From Pegoplata infirma (Eukaryota > Arthropoda > Insecta > Diptera > Anthomyiidae): a DNA stretch of 64,000 bases. The notes beneath the pieces were generated by a model. The model did no database searches, was not told the origin of the DNA, and saw only the letters and a list, made by a program, of their open reading frames with translations. Shown here one piece after another: positions 1-11,584 of the stretch. The translations under genes were made by a program, and so were the position numbers. The DNA is taken from positions 96,869,550 to 96,933,549 of the forward strand of contig OY992536.1 of NCBI GenBank assembly GCA_963921195.1, read 5' to 3'. The number at the start of each line of letters is the position of its first letter. The stretch's first letter is position 1.

Positions 1-420
1 AGTGGTAGTAACAGTATCTTCTAGTTGTTTGTAGAACTCATCCTTGATTACATCTTCGTCTGGCTCAGTGGGTGCATAGCATTGAATCACTGTTATATTA
101 CGATATCTGGTTTTGAATCTAGCAGTTATCAATCGTTCAGATATGGGATTTTAGCCAATTAAAGATTTCTTAGCGTTGCGGGAAATAAGAATCCCGACAC
201 CATTAATATGATGTTTTTCATTACCGCTGAATACAAAGAAGTGGCCTGAATTTGAATGCTTTTCACCTTTGCCAACCCATCTTGTCTCAGATAAGCCCAA
301 AATATCGATTTTGTATCTCTCCATTTCTCCACACAGTTGGGCCATTTTTGATACGTCCGTTAAAGTTCGAACATTCCATGTTCCAATCATAGTCCTTGTA
401 CGAAAGCCAAAAGTCGTCAT
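1..420 (-). pseudogene. LINE endonuclease domain, RTE/CR1-like, broken and cut by the window edge
   Basis: Reading the minus strand from 420 down gives the start of an AP-endonuclease-like domain: a GTWNVRTL motif, ETRWVG and GVGILI, then after one in-frame TAA (plus-strand 151-153) the same frame continues with a QCYAPTE motif up to base 1. These are the N-terminal signatures of the APE endonuclease that precedes the reverse transcriptase in RTE/CR1-type non-LTR retrotransposons (the kind often labelled craniofacial development protein 2-like). The enzyme nicks target DNA for target-primed reverse transcription. The in-frame stop makes this copy non-functional unless it is a sequencing error. 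The reverse transcriptase would lie beyond the left edge. The clade is inferred from motifs only. Confidence 0.85.
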
Positions 421-690
421 CTGTTTATTCCGTTGATTATTCCTTGTTTCCGTTTCTTGGGTAAGATGGTTTTATGTAGGGTTACCAACCCTATTCAACC
501 CCTTGTACGTCAGTGGGATATGCACTGGTGATCTACATCTTTCGGCATCCAGTTCTACCACCATACACATTTATAAAGCGAGCCGCTTGTTCCAAGTTCC
601 GACGCCCGCTTGCAGCCGCACCGAACCTGGTGAACAAACGCCGCCGAGTAGCTTATTGGTTATTGACTGGTTCCATTTAAAATAGCATAG
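421..690 (-). other. probable 5' UTR of the LINE at 1-420
   Basis: This segment is much richer in GC than its surroundings and lies directly upstream of the LINE ATG at 418-420 on the minus strand. It contains no convincing reading frame. Position and composition suggest the 5' untranslated or promoter region of the same LINE, ending before the foldback that begins near 719. The exact 5' end is not resolved. Confidence 0.45.
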
Positions 691-1296
691 GCAATCAGCC
701 GATGGTGGTTCAATTTATCCAAAAATTAACATATCAATTCTTCTGATTTTTATTGAATTTCGGTTTTGGTTATTTAGTAGAAATTGTGAATGGTTCGCGT
801 TTTATCGCTGTTCAAAGTTGGTATTTTTCCATAATTTTATGAAAAATACATAATGTTTAAATGATCGTATCTTTGGAAAGCATCAACCGATTATCACGAA
901 ATAAAGCGCAAAATAATGGTTATGTCCTGTACTTAAAATAGAATTTTGAAAATGGATAGGATGCTTAGCAAAAAGGATATTGAAATTAAAAAAATGTCCT
1001 TAACTTGCAAATATCTCAAAATGCGTATCTTTAATTTTCCTTTATTTTTTTGCACATATAGCCCAAAATGTACTTAACAACATATGCAAATCCAAAATTG
1101 GGGTGATAAGCGGTTTAATTGTAAACGCGGTTTCATGAAACGCCTTATTGATTTTTGATAATATCTCTCGTTTACAAATGAAAAACAATTTCTGCGCACT
1201 AACCGCGAATAATTTTTTTATATGTATTTTTGATCGCTAAACTCAAAAATTTCATTAAAACAACATTTCGCGAATACATTTTTGTTAAATGAATTT

Positions 1297-1606
1297 TTTA
1301 GCGTTTTTTGGAGGTATTTTAACTATTTTGCTTATATCTTAAGTTCTGTTTATCAGATCTTCTCGCAATAAAAAGCAAACTAAAGATAATCAAATTTCCA
1401 ACAAATCCTACATTCATCATTTTTTCATCAGTTCATAACTTTACGCGCAAATAAATTTTTTAGTGTTATTTTGACTATTTTTCTTATATCTTGAGTTCCG
1501 TTCATCTAATCTTTTCGCAATAAGAACCAAATTAAAGACAATCAAATTTCCAACAAATCTTTCATTCATTATTTTTATATCAGTTCATAACTTTACGCGC
1601 AATAGG
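1297..1606. repeat. two tandem ~155-bp units in the foldback arm
   Basis: Two diverged copies of a ~155-bp unit lie head to tail. Each contains a 'cttatatctt(a/g)agttc' core, 'caaatttccaacaaat' and 'agttcataactttacgcgcaa'. Mirror copies occur in the opposite arm at about 1900-2200, so the duplication predates or accompanied formation of the inverted repeat. Confidence 0.7.
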
Positions 1607-2631
1607 CAAACAAGGAAATACTATTTTTTATTAACAAAGCTCATTTTTTAAAAATTTAAAAAACAGAAATTGTAAAAAATTATTAATTTTTTTTTTGTAT
1701 TTTATCATGTATATTCATATAATTTGTGATATCTTCGTAGTAAACCCATAGATTTTTATCAAATCAACTTTATTATATTTCTAAATGTTCAGGCTTTGCA
1801 AATAAATAAAAAGATGTAATTAATTGCAAAGATTTCTATTTCTTATACTTTTTTTTAAATGATTTGTTAATCAAAAAACTTATTTTAGTCATATGTTTGC
1901 CTATTGAACGGAAATCTTTGAACTGATAAATGATGAATGTAGGATTTATTGGAAATTTGATTGTCTTTAATTTGGTTCTTATTTCGGAAGGATCAGATAA
2001 ACGGAACTCAAGATATAAGAAAAATAGTCAAAATACCTCTAAATAACGCTAAAAAATTTGTTTACGCGTAAAGCTATGAACTGATGAAAAAATTATGAAT
2101 GTAGGATTTGTTGGAAATTTGATTGTCTTTAGTTTGGTTTTTATTGCGAGAAGATCAGATAAACAGAACATAAGATATAAGCAAAATAGTAAAGATACCT
2201 CCAAAAAAACGCTAAAAAATTAATTAAACAAAAATGTATTCGCGAAATGTCGTTTTAATGAAATTTTTGAGTTTAGCGATCCAAAATACATACAAAAAAA
2301 TTATTCGCGGTTAATGCGCAGAAATTGTTTTTCATTTGTAAACAAGAATTATTAACAGAAATCAATAAGTCGTTTCATGTAACCACGTTTATAAACAAAC
2401 CGCTTATCACCCCAATTTGGTATTTGCATATGTTGTTAAGTACATTTTGGGCTATATGTGCAAAAAAATTTTTTTAAATTCAATATCCTTTTTGCAAAGC
2501 ATCCTATCCTTTTTCAAAATTCTGTTTTAAGTACAGGACATAACCATTATTTTGCGCTTTATTTCGTGGCAATCGGATGATGCGTTCCAAAGATATGATC
2601 ATTTAAACATTGTGTATTTATCAGAGCTCCC

Positions 2632-2737
2632 TATTACTCGAGCAGTCGAGTACTCGAGCTACTCGAGCAGCTCGAGTAGCTCGTCAATTACTCGAGCAGC
2701 TTGAGTAGCTCGAGCTACTCGAGTAGCTCGAGTAGTA
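2632..2737. repeat. ACTCGAG/CTCGAGT palindromic repeats, left subterminal block
   Basis: A dense run of CTCGAG hexamers (actcgagtagctcgagc-like units) lies just inside the left end of the hAT foldback. A matching block in the right arm is at 5985-6092. Subterminal clusters of short repeats are common in hAT elements, where they can be transposase-binding sites. That role is inferred here. Confidence 0.85.
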
Positions 2738-3635
2738 AAACACACATTTTTTTATATTTAAACTCCTGTAAAACAAAAACTATTATAGCTATTTTCAAAA
2801 TTTTTACATTTTTGGAATGCTATGCTTCCAAAGAATATACATAACAAATATCAAATTAATAGGATTATCGTAGTGGCTTTGCTAAACTACTACTCGAAAA
2901 AGATCGGCGAGTTTTCATACAAATGTATGAAAATCCGCCCTCCTTTAAACTTTAATATCAAATTATGAGAATATTTTCAAAAAAACATGTCATTATTTTT
3001 TTCCAATTGTGATCGCATATACGATTAGAATACTTCCTCGAAATTTCAACTCATTTCTACAAAAAATGTGGCATTGGCGATCTACTACTCGAAAAAGATC
3101 GGACGCTTTCCATACAAATTTATGAAAATCAGTAGAATTTATTTCTTTGAGTAGTAAAACACACAGTTTTTATCTTTGAACTCCTGTAAAACAAAAACTA
3201 TTATACCGATTTTTAAAGTTTTTACATTTTTGAAATGGTATGGTTTCAAAGAATAAAAATAATAAATATCAAATTAATAGGATTATCGTAGTGGCTTTGC
3301 CACACTTCTACTCGAAAAAGATCGGCGAGTTTCTATACAAATGTATGAAAATCCGACCGCCTTTGAACTTTAATCTCAATTTGTAAAAAAAAATTCAAAA
3401 TAACATTAAATTATTTTTTGTCAATTATAATCGCATATATGATAAGAATACTTCCTTAAAATTTCAACTCATTTTTACCAAAAATGTGTCATTGGCGAAC
3501 TACTACTCGAAAAAGATCGGCCCATTTCCATACAACTGTATTAAAATCAGGCTACTTTTGAACTTTGACGTCACTTTATGAAAATGTTTTCAAGAAAACA
3601 TAACGTTATTTTTTGCCAATTATGATCGTATATAT

Positions 3636-4274
3636 CATAGATGGGAATTTTTCATTACCATTGAAATTTAATTACCATTGGTTGATATCAATGGTAATGA
3701 AAAAATTTTCATTACCATTTAATGGTAATTAAATTTTTTTAATTGAAAAAATAATTACTAATGGTAATGAAATGCACCAATTGTTAAAAAACACCAATTA
3801 TAATTAGTTTCAAAACCATTAGTTTGCACATTTTTGTTTTTTTGAAAAGTTAAAAATTTAAACATCAAAGTATGTTTTTACAAAAAAATATGAAAATGTC
3901 AAAGACAAAAAACAAAACGCAAATAAAAATTTCAAATATTGTGTTATACAAAGGCAATCAACGTGTGTTTGGTTTATAAAATGTGAAAAACTAAAACACC
4001 ATATAACAAAAAACAACAGATATTTTCAAATATTAACGATTTTGACAAAATTGTGACGACTTTTACTAATGGTAATTATTTTTTTTAAGTGATGGCATAC
4101 CAATGGTAATTATTTTTTTTTAATTTTCATTAGTAATTAAATTGATAAGTAATTTAATTGGTACAATTGATACAACCAATGGTAATGAAAAAAATTTCAT
4201 TACCATTGACATCAATTAAATGGTAATTAAACCATCAATTAATTGGTCCCTTTAATTAATTAGTCCCATCTATG
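3636..4274. mobile_element. hAT MITE, 639 bp, TSD gtatatat
   Basis: It starts CATAGATGGGA and ends TCCCATCTATG, a perfect 11-bp inverted repeat, flanked by an exact 8-bp duplication gtatatat (3628-3635, 4275-4282). Related uninterrupted cassettes nearby (for example near 3430) show the empty site. The interior is rich in 'attaccatt/aatggtaat' repeats in inverted arrangement and has no coding capacity. Confidence 0.92.
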
Positions 4275-5984
4275 GTATATATGATGAGAATTCCTCCTCA
4301 AAATTTTAATTCATTTCTACAAGAAATGTGGCATTGGCAAACTACTACTCGAAAAAGATCGGCCGCTTTCCATAATAATGTATGAAAATCTGCCCTTATT
4401 TCAATTTAAATGTTAAATTATGAAAATATTTTCAAAAAACCATGCATTATTTTTTACCAATTATGATCGCATATACAAAAAGAATACTTCCTCGAAATTT
4501 CAACTCATTTCTACCAAAAATTTGGCATTGGCGAACTACTACTCGAAAAAGATAAGCCGCTTTTTATACAAATGTTTGAAAACCAGCACTTGTTTGAAGT
4601 TTAATTTCATTTGTGAAAATCTTTTTAGACCACTAAATTTATTTTTTTACATATTATAATTGCAATGATAATATCACTTCTTAAATCATTATTTTAATTT
4701 TGACATAATTTACCTGTTGTGAATTTTTTAACCCAAATTGTTTTATTACCTAAAATTTCCCATTTATAATGTACCGTACCTTTTTTTTTTTTTTCATTTT
4801 ACCTTTTAGTGCAATATTTATAGGCAGTGTTTTAAAAAAGGCACAGCAAAAGATTTTACAACCTAATAAAAGAACACGTGGTCTCAGCAAATTTTACTGC
4901 TATGGATTTTCCAAATATTTGTTTATGACTCCTTTCATAAAAAAACAATTATCTTTAACATGTTTACGTAATTTATTAAAAATTTTTTTGTTTAAATTTT
5001 ACTGAAGTTATCTAGTCGAGTAGTAGGTCGACAATGCCACATTTTTTGTAGAAATGAATTGAAATTTTGAGAAAGTATTCTTATCATTTATTCGATCATA
5101 TTTGGCAAAAAAATAACTTTATGTTTTCGTGAAAACATTTTTACAAATTGACATTAAAGTTCAAAAGAGGGCATATTTTCATACATTTGTATGAAAATGG
5201 GCCGATCTTTTTCGAGTAGTAGTTCGCCAATACCACATTTTTGGTAGAAATGAGTTGAAATTTCGATGAAGTATTCTTATCATATGTGCGATCATAATTG
5301 GTAAAAAATTATTTCATCTTTTCTTGAAAATTTTATCACAATTTGACGTTAAAGTTCACAGGAGGTCGGATTTTCATACATTTGTATAGAAACTCGTCGA
5401 TCTTTTTCGAGTAGTAGCATGGCAAAGCCACTATGATAATCCTATTAACTTGATATTTATCATGTTTATTCTTTGGAACCATACCATTTCAAAAATGTAA
5501 AAATTGTAAAAATCGGTATAATAGTTTTTGTTTTACAGGAGCTCAAAGATAAAAACTGTGTGTTTTACTACTCAAAGAAATAAATTCTACTGATTTTCAT
5601 AAATTTGTATGGAAAGCGTCCGATCTTTTTCGAGTAGTAGATCGCCAATGCCACATTTTTTGTAGAAATGAGTTGAAATTTCGAGGAAGTATTCTTATCG
5701 TATATGCGATCATAATTGGTAAAAAATAATGACATGTTTTTTTGAAAATATTCTCATAATTTGATATTAAAGTTTAAAGGAGGGCGGATTTTCATACATT
5801 TGTATGAAAACTCGCCGATCTTTTTCGAGTAGTAGTTTAGCAAAGCCACTACGATAATCCTATTAATTTGATATTTATTATGTATATTCTTTGGAAGCAT
5901 AGCATTCCAAAAATGTAAAAATTTTTAAAATAGCTACAATAGTTTTTGTTTTACAGGAGTTTAAATATAAAAAATGTGTGTTTT

Positions 5985-6092
5985 ACTACTCGAGCTACTC
6001 GAGTAGCTCGAGCTACTCGAGCTGCTCGAGTAATTGACGAGCTACTCGAGCTGCTCGAGTAACGAGCTACTCGATTACTCGAGCTACTCGAG
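5985..6092. repeat. ACTCGAG/CTCGAGT palindromic repeats, right subterminal block
   Basis: Mirror of the block at 2632-2737, just inside the right end of the same hAT foldback. Serine- and alanine-rich readings through it are artefacts of the repeat. Confidence 0.85.
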
Positions 6093-6242
6093 TAAAAGCG
6101 TAGGCTCTGGTATTTATCATACAATTGTTGCAAAATACCAACTTTGAACAGCGATAAAACGCGAACCATTCACAATTTTTACTAAATAACAAAAACCGAA
6201 ATTCAACAAAAATCAGAAGAACATATATACCAATTTTTGAGA

Positions 6243-7269
6243 CAATTAAAATAGGTAAGGCCGAAAAAGTGTTTTTTTGTAGTCAAAAACTTTGGAATTC
6301 TTCTATTTAAAGGCGCCAATTGCTCACCTTGTCGTCCTCAAGTATCATTGACACTCAGAATTTAGTTGGCATCCGGCGCAACTCGGAAACCATCTGAGAC
6401 TCTACTCTTGGGACCGCTGATTGTCCGCGACTGCCTAAGCAGCTACTCCGCATATCTACAGAGCGTATCGCTATCCGCAACCTGCGATGCGTCCGGTAGC
6501 ACTCAGCTATGCTTCCCTTTTACACAGATAACAAAACATACATCAGCATAGATATGTTGTTGTATGAGTTGAATATCCGCGATGGATTTAGGTTTTAAAA
6601 ACCTAAAAACTTTTTTTTGTGTACAGCCTTTACTATGTTCTATAAAAATAAACATCAGTGTTGAAAATATAATTTTCAAAAAATATATATAAAAAAAATT
6701 GTATATAACTTGAAAGCTTGTCAAGTAATAAAATTGTTACCATTTATCTTAAAGTCTCTATTTTTAAAAATTTTGTTTTTCATTTCTGTCTTATTTTGTC
6801 CGTCTTTTGGTCTATGCGTTTTTTAAATTTTTTTTTTTTAAATCTTTTTTTATAAATGTATATTGAATACGATCACCTATGATTGTATATCATGTTTCTT
6901 TTGTTACACATGTAATTTTTGTTTTCTGTCCGTCCATATGTTAACGTATTCATTCATACATACAATATTTTTAAATGTTGTTTGTTTTTTTGTTTGTGTT
7001 TTTTTGTAAAAGTATTAAATTACAAAACGATTTGTTTGCAAATTTAAAGAAACATTTATTTCGTTGTTTATACATTTGTTAAACAATTTTCTTGTTCTTT
7101 TTTTTGGTGTGTGTTGTTTTGCGTTGAGTGAATTTCATTTGTTATGTTTAAGTAATTTATTATTACAACACTTTTTTGTGTATTTTTTTATTTTTTTTTG
7201 TTGTTTTCTTAATTTTAAATAAAAGTTAATGAATTGTGCTTTACTTTCAATTTACTTGAAGAAGAGACC
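6243..7269. other. no gene recognised; small GC-balanced patch at 6320-6530
   Basis: Most of this stretch is AT-rich with T-runs and nothing recognisable. The patch at about 6320-6530 is clearly less AT-rich and holds a 61-codon open frame on the plus strand (6366-6551). I do not recognise its product and the frame has no supporting context. It could be a remnant of an unrecognised repeat or a host exon or UTR. Confidence 0.3.
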
Positions 7270-8203
7270 ACACAAGATTTAAAATCGCTAGGATCTGGCG
7301 TTATTTAAATATCGTTGATAAAGTTTTCAGGTCTTAAAGCCATACTGAGTTGAGGTTTTGCAATGGGTTCTAGCATTTAAATTCGATGACAAGTGAGATT
7401 ATTCTGTTAAAGACAATAGAACGTATGATAGAATCATGTTTTAGTAGAGTGATTGAACCGATGTTCCTTTCGACCAGGCAACATGCATACAGCAAGGGTT
7501 GGTCAACGGAAACAGCTCTTTATGAGCTCGTTGTTACAATTGTGAGATTGCTTTTGGTAAGGGAGTACACTATGGTGGCCTCTCTTCATATAGAAGGCGC
7601 TTTTAATAATGTCTAGTCTGGGAGTAAAGCGTGGGATCGTTTTAATTATGAAAAGTCTTCTTGTCAATAGACGTATAACGTCTTTACTGGGAGCGTCGAT
7701 CATATTTCGATTTGTCAATAGGGTCACAGCACAGCCAGGTGTTTTTTCGCCACTTCTTTGAAACCTAACACTGAATTCAATGCTGCTCTCTCTAGCAGCA
7801 CGTGGTTGTCATCTTTTCGCATATGCTGAAGATATCGCGATGGCGGTGAGGAGAGAGCACCTGTTAACATTAAGGCTAGTGTTATGTCTAAATGGGCAAG
7901 AAACTGTGTTTTGGGAGTTAATCCGAGTAAAACAGAGCTTGTTTTCTTTACACGAAAAATAAGATTTCTGCCCTTGATCCAGAGCCAAGTGCCTTGTAGT
8001 ATTTCCGGATAGGAAGTTGAATTTCAGGCGTAATAATGAGGAACGGGTGAGAAAACCAACGATTGATTTATATTCCTGTAAAAGGGCCATTGGAAAACGA
8101 TGGACTTTAGTCATAAAGTCGTTCATTGGATGTACACAGCAGTGATGCGTCCAATTCTAATGCAAGGAAGCATTATTTGGTGGCCTCTTTTAGAGACAAA
8201 AGT
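7270..8203 (+). pseudogene. LINE reverse transcriptase, 5'-truncated and decayed (part 1 of the 7270-14040 LINE)
   Basis: Several plus-strand frames carry motifs of a non-LTR reverse transcriptase in the right order: LLKTIERMIESCF, a QHAYSKG segment, the palm strand with IEGAFNNV (first catalytic region, usually D-I-E-G-A-F), then FAYAEDIAMAV where the catalytic YADD has become YAED, and finally a thumb-like GKRW segment near 8090. Stops and frameshifts separate them. The later parts of the same element resume at 8615-8690, 10174-10380, 12326-12563 and 13386-14040 after inserted repeats. Presence of a downstream RNase H places it in the I/R1/LOA group. A copy of the same family lies on the minus strand at 15660-18120. 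Confidence 0.85.
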
Positions 8204-8575
8204 GGGTGCTGTGGCTTAGTGGTTAGCGCGTTGGACTACTAGCCAGCAAGCCTGGGTTCGATTCCCGGCTCAGGCAGAACAACATTTTTTCAGATATTTA
8301 TTAGTTTCTATTTATAACTAATATTTATCGCAGCACCCTCCTTCGTTGATAAATAGCACTAAAACGTCAACGAAGTAAAATAATAAAATAATGGCTATTA
8401 AACACAGCTTCAAAAATAATTCGCCAGATCAATAACTGATGGCGATGCAACAACTGTACTCAAAATTATTAACACGCGCAATTACAGTGTTGCCATACTG
8501 AAGCCCTTCTATCTTTCAAATCTTTCTTCTCTCTTCTATCCCCTTTCCGAAAGAAACATCATTGCCTGAGTGTTG

Positions 8576-8612
<37 letters not shown>
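8204..8612 (+). mobile_element. tRNA-derived SINE with A29 tail
   Basis: The head (8204-8278) resembles a tRNA gene: A box TGGCTTAGTGG and B box GGTTCGATTCC at normal spacing, followed by an unrelated body and a run of about 29 A residues (8584-8612). The insertion interrupts the LINE reading, which resumes at 8613 with a frame matching the minus-strand copy near 16500. A short duplication around 'aaaagtg' flanks it. The A and B boxes would be an internal RNA polymerase III promoter. Confidence 0.88.
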
Positions 8613-8614
<2 letters not shown>

Positions 8615-8690
8615 GAAATTTACAACGAAGGTACTGTTGCTATTTGTACTACACCTACGTCTAAATTAGAAATCCACCTTTACCTGATAC
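8615..8690 (+). pseudogene. LINE segment between the SINE and hAT insertions
   Basis: This 76-bp piece matches, in reverse complement, the stretch of the minus-strand LINE copy at about 16440-16520 ('ctacacctacg', 'attagaaatcc'). It shows that SINE and hAT entered the same LINE. It ends with cctgatac, the left copy of the hAT target duplication. Confidence 0.75.
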
Positions 8691-10173
8691 TAGACTTGTG
8701 CTTAATCGTTCAATTGAGTGAGCGCTCATTTTGTTCATTTCAAATTAAAGACTTAGTTCATTCATCTAGTTCAATCGCTCTTTTGTGGTCTTCGTTCAAC
8801 AGTTCGTGAACGAATCATTTTGATCATGTCTGTTTGTCGTTCATCTAGTTCAAATCGGTTTTTGTTTTCGTTCAACATCATTTTGATCATGTCCTTGTTT
8901 TGGCTTTCGTTCAAAAAATACAAAAATATTAAATAAAAACATGAATTTAAAAAAAAAAATATAATTTTTGGAAAAAAAAAACATAAATGCTGAGAAAGAG
9001 GCCAAAAGAGAAGAGAAAACTAACGCCTATTGACAAAATTAACAAAAACAAGTAAAAAAGTTAAATTCGGCCTTGCCGAATGTAGTGATACCCTCCACAA
9101 TTTCAAAAAGATTATCGCAAAAAACTTTATTTAAAATGAAATTACTTTTGAAAAAAAAAATTTATAAAAAAAAATTCCGCGAAAAAAATTTTTGGTAAAA
9201 AAAAAAATCCGCGATTTTTTTCTTTTTTTTTGTAAAAAATATGTTCGTACTTGTTTAAATACCATTTGGTGTCCAATTATGTTCACATATATCAACCAGA
9301 AGCCGAATTAAAGCATTTTGTATTTTTAGGTTATGTTGAATGAACTGAAATTTTTGAGGTGTGCTTACATTTTCGTCCATAACTTTTGAACCGTTGAACC
9401 GATATCGCTCAAATGCAATACCAAACTTTTCGGGAGAACTTCCAATAAATATGTTAAGTTTCAGTCATCTCTGTGCAATATTTTGTCCGCTACAGCATTT
9501 TCCACAGACAGACAGACAGACGGACAGACGGACAGACGGACATCGCTAGAATGTCTTAAAATCGATCGGGCATCATGAATATATATACTTTATGGGGTCC
9601 CAGACCGATATTTCGATGAGTTACAAACGGAATGACAAACTTATATATACCCTCTATCACTAAGTGGAGGGTATAAAAATTAATCGACCGAACCATAGAG
9701 AAAACAAATTAAAGAGATTGTAATTGATTCAACTCTCTTTTTTCTCTCTCACGCGAAGTCTGTCTGGGATCAAGGAAAATTTTTGTTTTTTTAAAGCCAT
9801 GAAATTTGTACTTTATTTGCCTTTTTAATATTTTTTTTTTAATTATATTGAATCACTAACATTTTAAGAACGTAAATTTCATAAATTTATTTTGTTTAAA
9901 ACCATATAAATGTGCTTTTTTTAAAGAAAACAAAGAGCCTTCTTTTCAATTCCTCTTTCAACCTTCATTCTATTAATCGCAGGCAGTTATTGTTTAAGTT
10001 TTTGAGGTGCATGCCTACCGCCCGACCGAACTGAAAGATTAAAATGAAGTAATGTCCAATTGAGCTGAATGAACGAAAAGACCTAAAAAAGTGAAAATAA
10101 ACGAACTAGATAAACCGCTCAGTTCAGTGAATAGTTCAATTGAACTATTTCGTTCTTGAACAACACAACTCTA
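8691..10173. mobile_element. hAT element, 1483 bp, TSD cctgatac
   Basis: Ends are TAGACTTGTG and CACAACTCTA, imperfect inverted repeats, with an exact 8-bp duplication cctgatac (8683-8690, 10174-10181). Subterminal 'gttcaattgagtgagcg' and 'gttcattt' repeats occur at both ends. No transposase remains. A Helentron-like repeat (9049-9676) has inserted into it. Confidence 0.9.
9049..9676 (-). mobile_element. Helentron-like (mini-me/DINE-type) repeat, family 1
   Basis: It begins ACAAGTAA, has a stem-loop ttcggccttgccgaa near that end, an RGAC microsatellite (GACA/GACG, 9505-9541), and a terminal block containing 'tataccctctatcac' and 'gtggagggtata' that can fold into a hairpin. Other members are at 18859, 26029, 43952, 55799, 58577 and 59248. 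The combination of a fixed core, hairpins at both ends and a GTCY microsatellite is that described for mini-me/DINE-1 elements, which are derived from Helentrons. That family link is inferred. Confidence 0.8.
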
Positions 10174-10380
10174 CCTGATACCATTGGACATATTCGTCGG
10201 CAATTCGACTTAATAGCACACTGCAATAGAGGAGCAGCGATTGTGGCCCTAACGCGATTTTGAAGAAGATAAAAATGCCACAAAATGTGGACTGTGCTTC
10301 CTCTATTAGCCTTTTAGAGCTCCACTTTACCACTATGATACCATCGAGGGAGTCTTGGATGAGGGACATTCAGGGTAGTG
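10174..10380 (+). pseudogene. LINE segment between the hAT and Transib-like insertions
   Basis: Continuation of the plus-strand LINE after the hAT at 8691-10173. The region is more GC-balanced than its neighbours and collinear with the family. It ends with tagtg, the left copy of the 5-bp target duplication of the next insertion. Frames are broken. Confidence 0.6.
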
Positions 10381-11000
10381 CACTGTGGGCCAGGATTTCC
10401 ATTTTTTGGCCAATAAGGTCTGTAAGGCAAGACATATTTAAAAATATTTTTTCGGAATGTCGACATCTTGAATTTTGTCCACCTTTAATATCTTTTTATT
10501 ATAGCTTAAAGTTTTTTTTTTTTGCATGAGGTTAAAGTCAATGTTTCAGATTTTTTTTATATTTTTTATTTATGAAACAAATAACTTTTTTTTGTTCTTC
10601 GACACAATATTTTTTCAAAATTTCGGTAAAGTTCTCCTAAAAACATACCTGTTTGTTCAACACATGATATAAACTGCCAAAAAGTAAGCTACAAGGATAT
10701 TTTTTTTTAAATAAATTATAGAAATTCATACTTTTGTTGAAATCCGCCTTTTTTCAACACCAAAGTCCAAAAAAGTTCAAACGATATTGACAAACCTCGA
10801 ACTACGATCTGTCTCTGACAATGTATTCTATTCACAATTTTGCGACCCTGTGCGGCCGTTCATAAACTTCTAGAGGCAATAAACCAAAATATGACGTTTG
10901 CAAATGCCTTAAAATGGAACTTCAACATTTTTCGAAATTTTTGTTTCTATTGATTTCTAATAAAAAATGCCTCACTTTGACAACAATGGCGTGATAACTG

Positions 11001-11330
11001 CTGATGGGCACGTGAGTGGATTTTGACTCACGTTGCCTCATGCTCACTAAAAAAAAAAAATAATTTACTCAACCGTTTTTTTTCTCACACTTACTCACTA
11101 TTTACGTGATTAAACAAAACACCACTCACGTGTGACTCACGCTTACTCGTTACTCACGCTAAACATTTAAAACACGAAAAAAATTGTAAAAACTGAATCA
11201 ATACAATTAAATAGTTTTGACTCACGCAAAAAAATTGCACTCACTACGAATCACTCACGCAAAAAATTGTATCACTCACTTATCACTCACGAACTAAAAA
11301 TTTTAATCACGTGACCAGCGTCCATCTCTA
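11001..11330. mobile_element. hAT MITE of the TAGAGATGGG family, diverged
   Basis: The right end reads outward as TAGAGATGGAC and the left as (C)TGATGGGCACGTG, close to the ends of the well-defined hAT at 43441-45153. The interior carries the same 'actcacg' subterminal repeats. Flanking bases (gtgataac / gtgctaaa) are similar but not identical, so the 8-bp duplication is only approximate. Confidence 0.6.
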
Positions 11331-11584
11331 GTGCTAAACGTTAAAGCTGGTAACGCAATTAAGCGGGCATATTTTGGCAATAGCATTTTTAATATTTTTT
11401 ACGAAATTGTAAGCTTGTACATTTAGGATGGAAAATGCTTATTGGAAATAAAAAAGTTCTCTCTTAAATGAGCCACTGATTGTATGAACTTTATATATTA
11501 AAATCTTCTGATAAAAGCAAAAAGAGGGATTTATAAAAACTTAGAAATTTAAAAATTGTACATTTTTTTAAAAAGCTATGTCCT

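Larger units (their letters stand above)
2622..6109. mobile_element. hAT-type foldback, 8-bp TSD gtatttat
   Basis: The element begins CAGAGC and ends GCTCTG and is flanked by an exact 8-bp duplication, gtatttat (2614-2621 and 6110-6117). An 8-bp TSD with CAGNG-type ends is the hallmark of hAT transposons. The two arms are long inverted repeats made of ~200-bp tandem cassettes containing 'actactcgaaaaagatcgg', visible near 2887, 3083, 3503, 4342 and 4537 and in reverse near 5201, 5398, 5620 and 5816. No transposase frame is present. It sits inside the foldback at 719-6242 and hosts the MITE at 3636-4274. Confidence 0.88.
719..6242. mobile_element. long foldback element, split by the hAT at 2622-6109
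   Basis: The left arm (about 719-1615) is the reverse complement of a right arm made of two pieces (about 1892-2621 and 6118-6242). The two pieces join perfectly when the nested hAT element and one copy of its 8-bp target duplication are removed. Without the insertion the element is about 2 kb with arms of roughly 0.9 kb and a short AT-rich loop. No reading frame of note is present, so it is non-autonomous. No clean target duplication was found at the outer ends, so the superfamily is unresolved. Confidence 0.8.

Noticed and set aside
5951..6169. Serine/alanine/arginine-rich open frame
   Set aside because: Produced by the ACTCGAG repeats at the end of the hAT foldback.
8204..8278. Apparent tRNA gene
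   Set aside because: A and B boxes are good, but the sequence continues into a SINE body and ends in a long A tract within a LINE insertion site.
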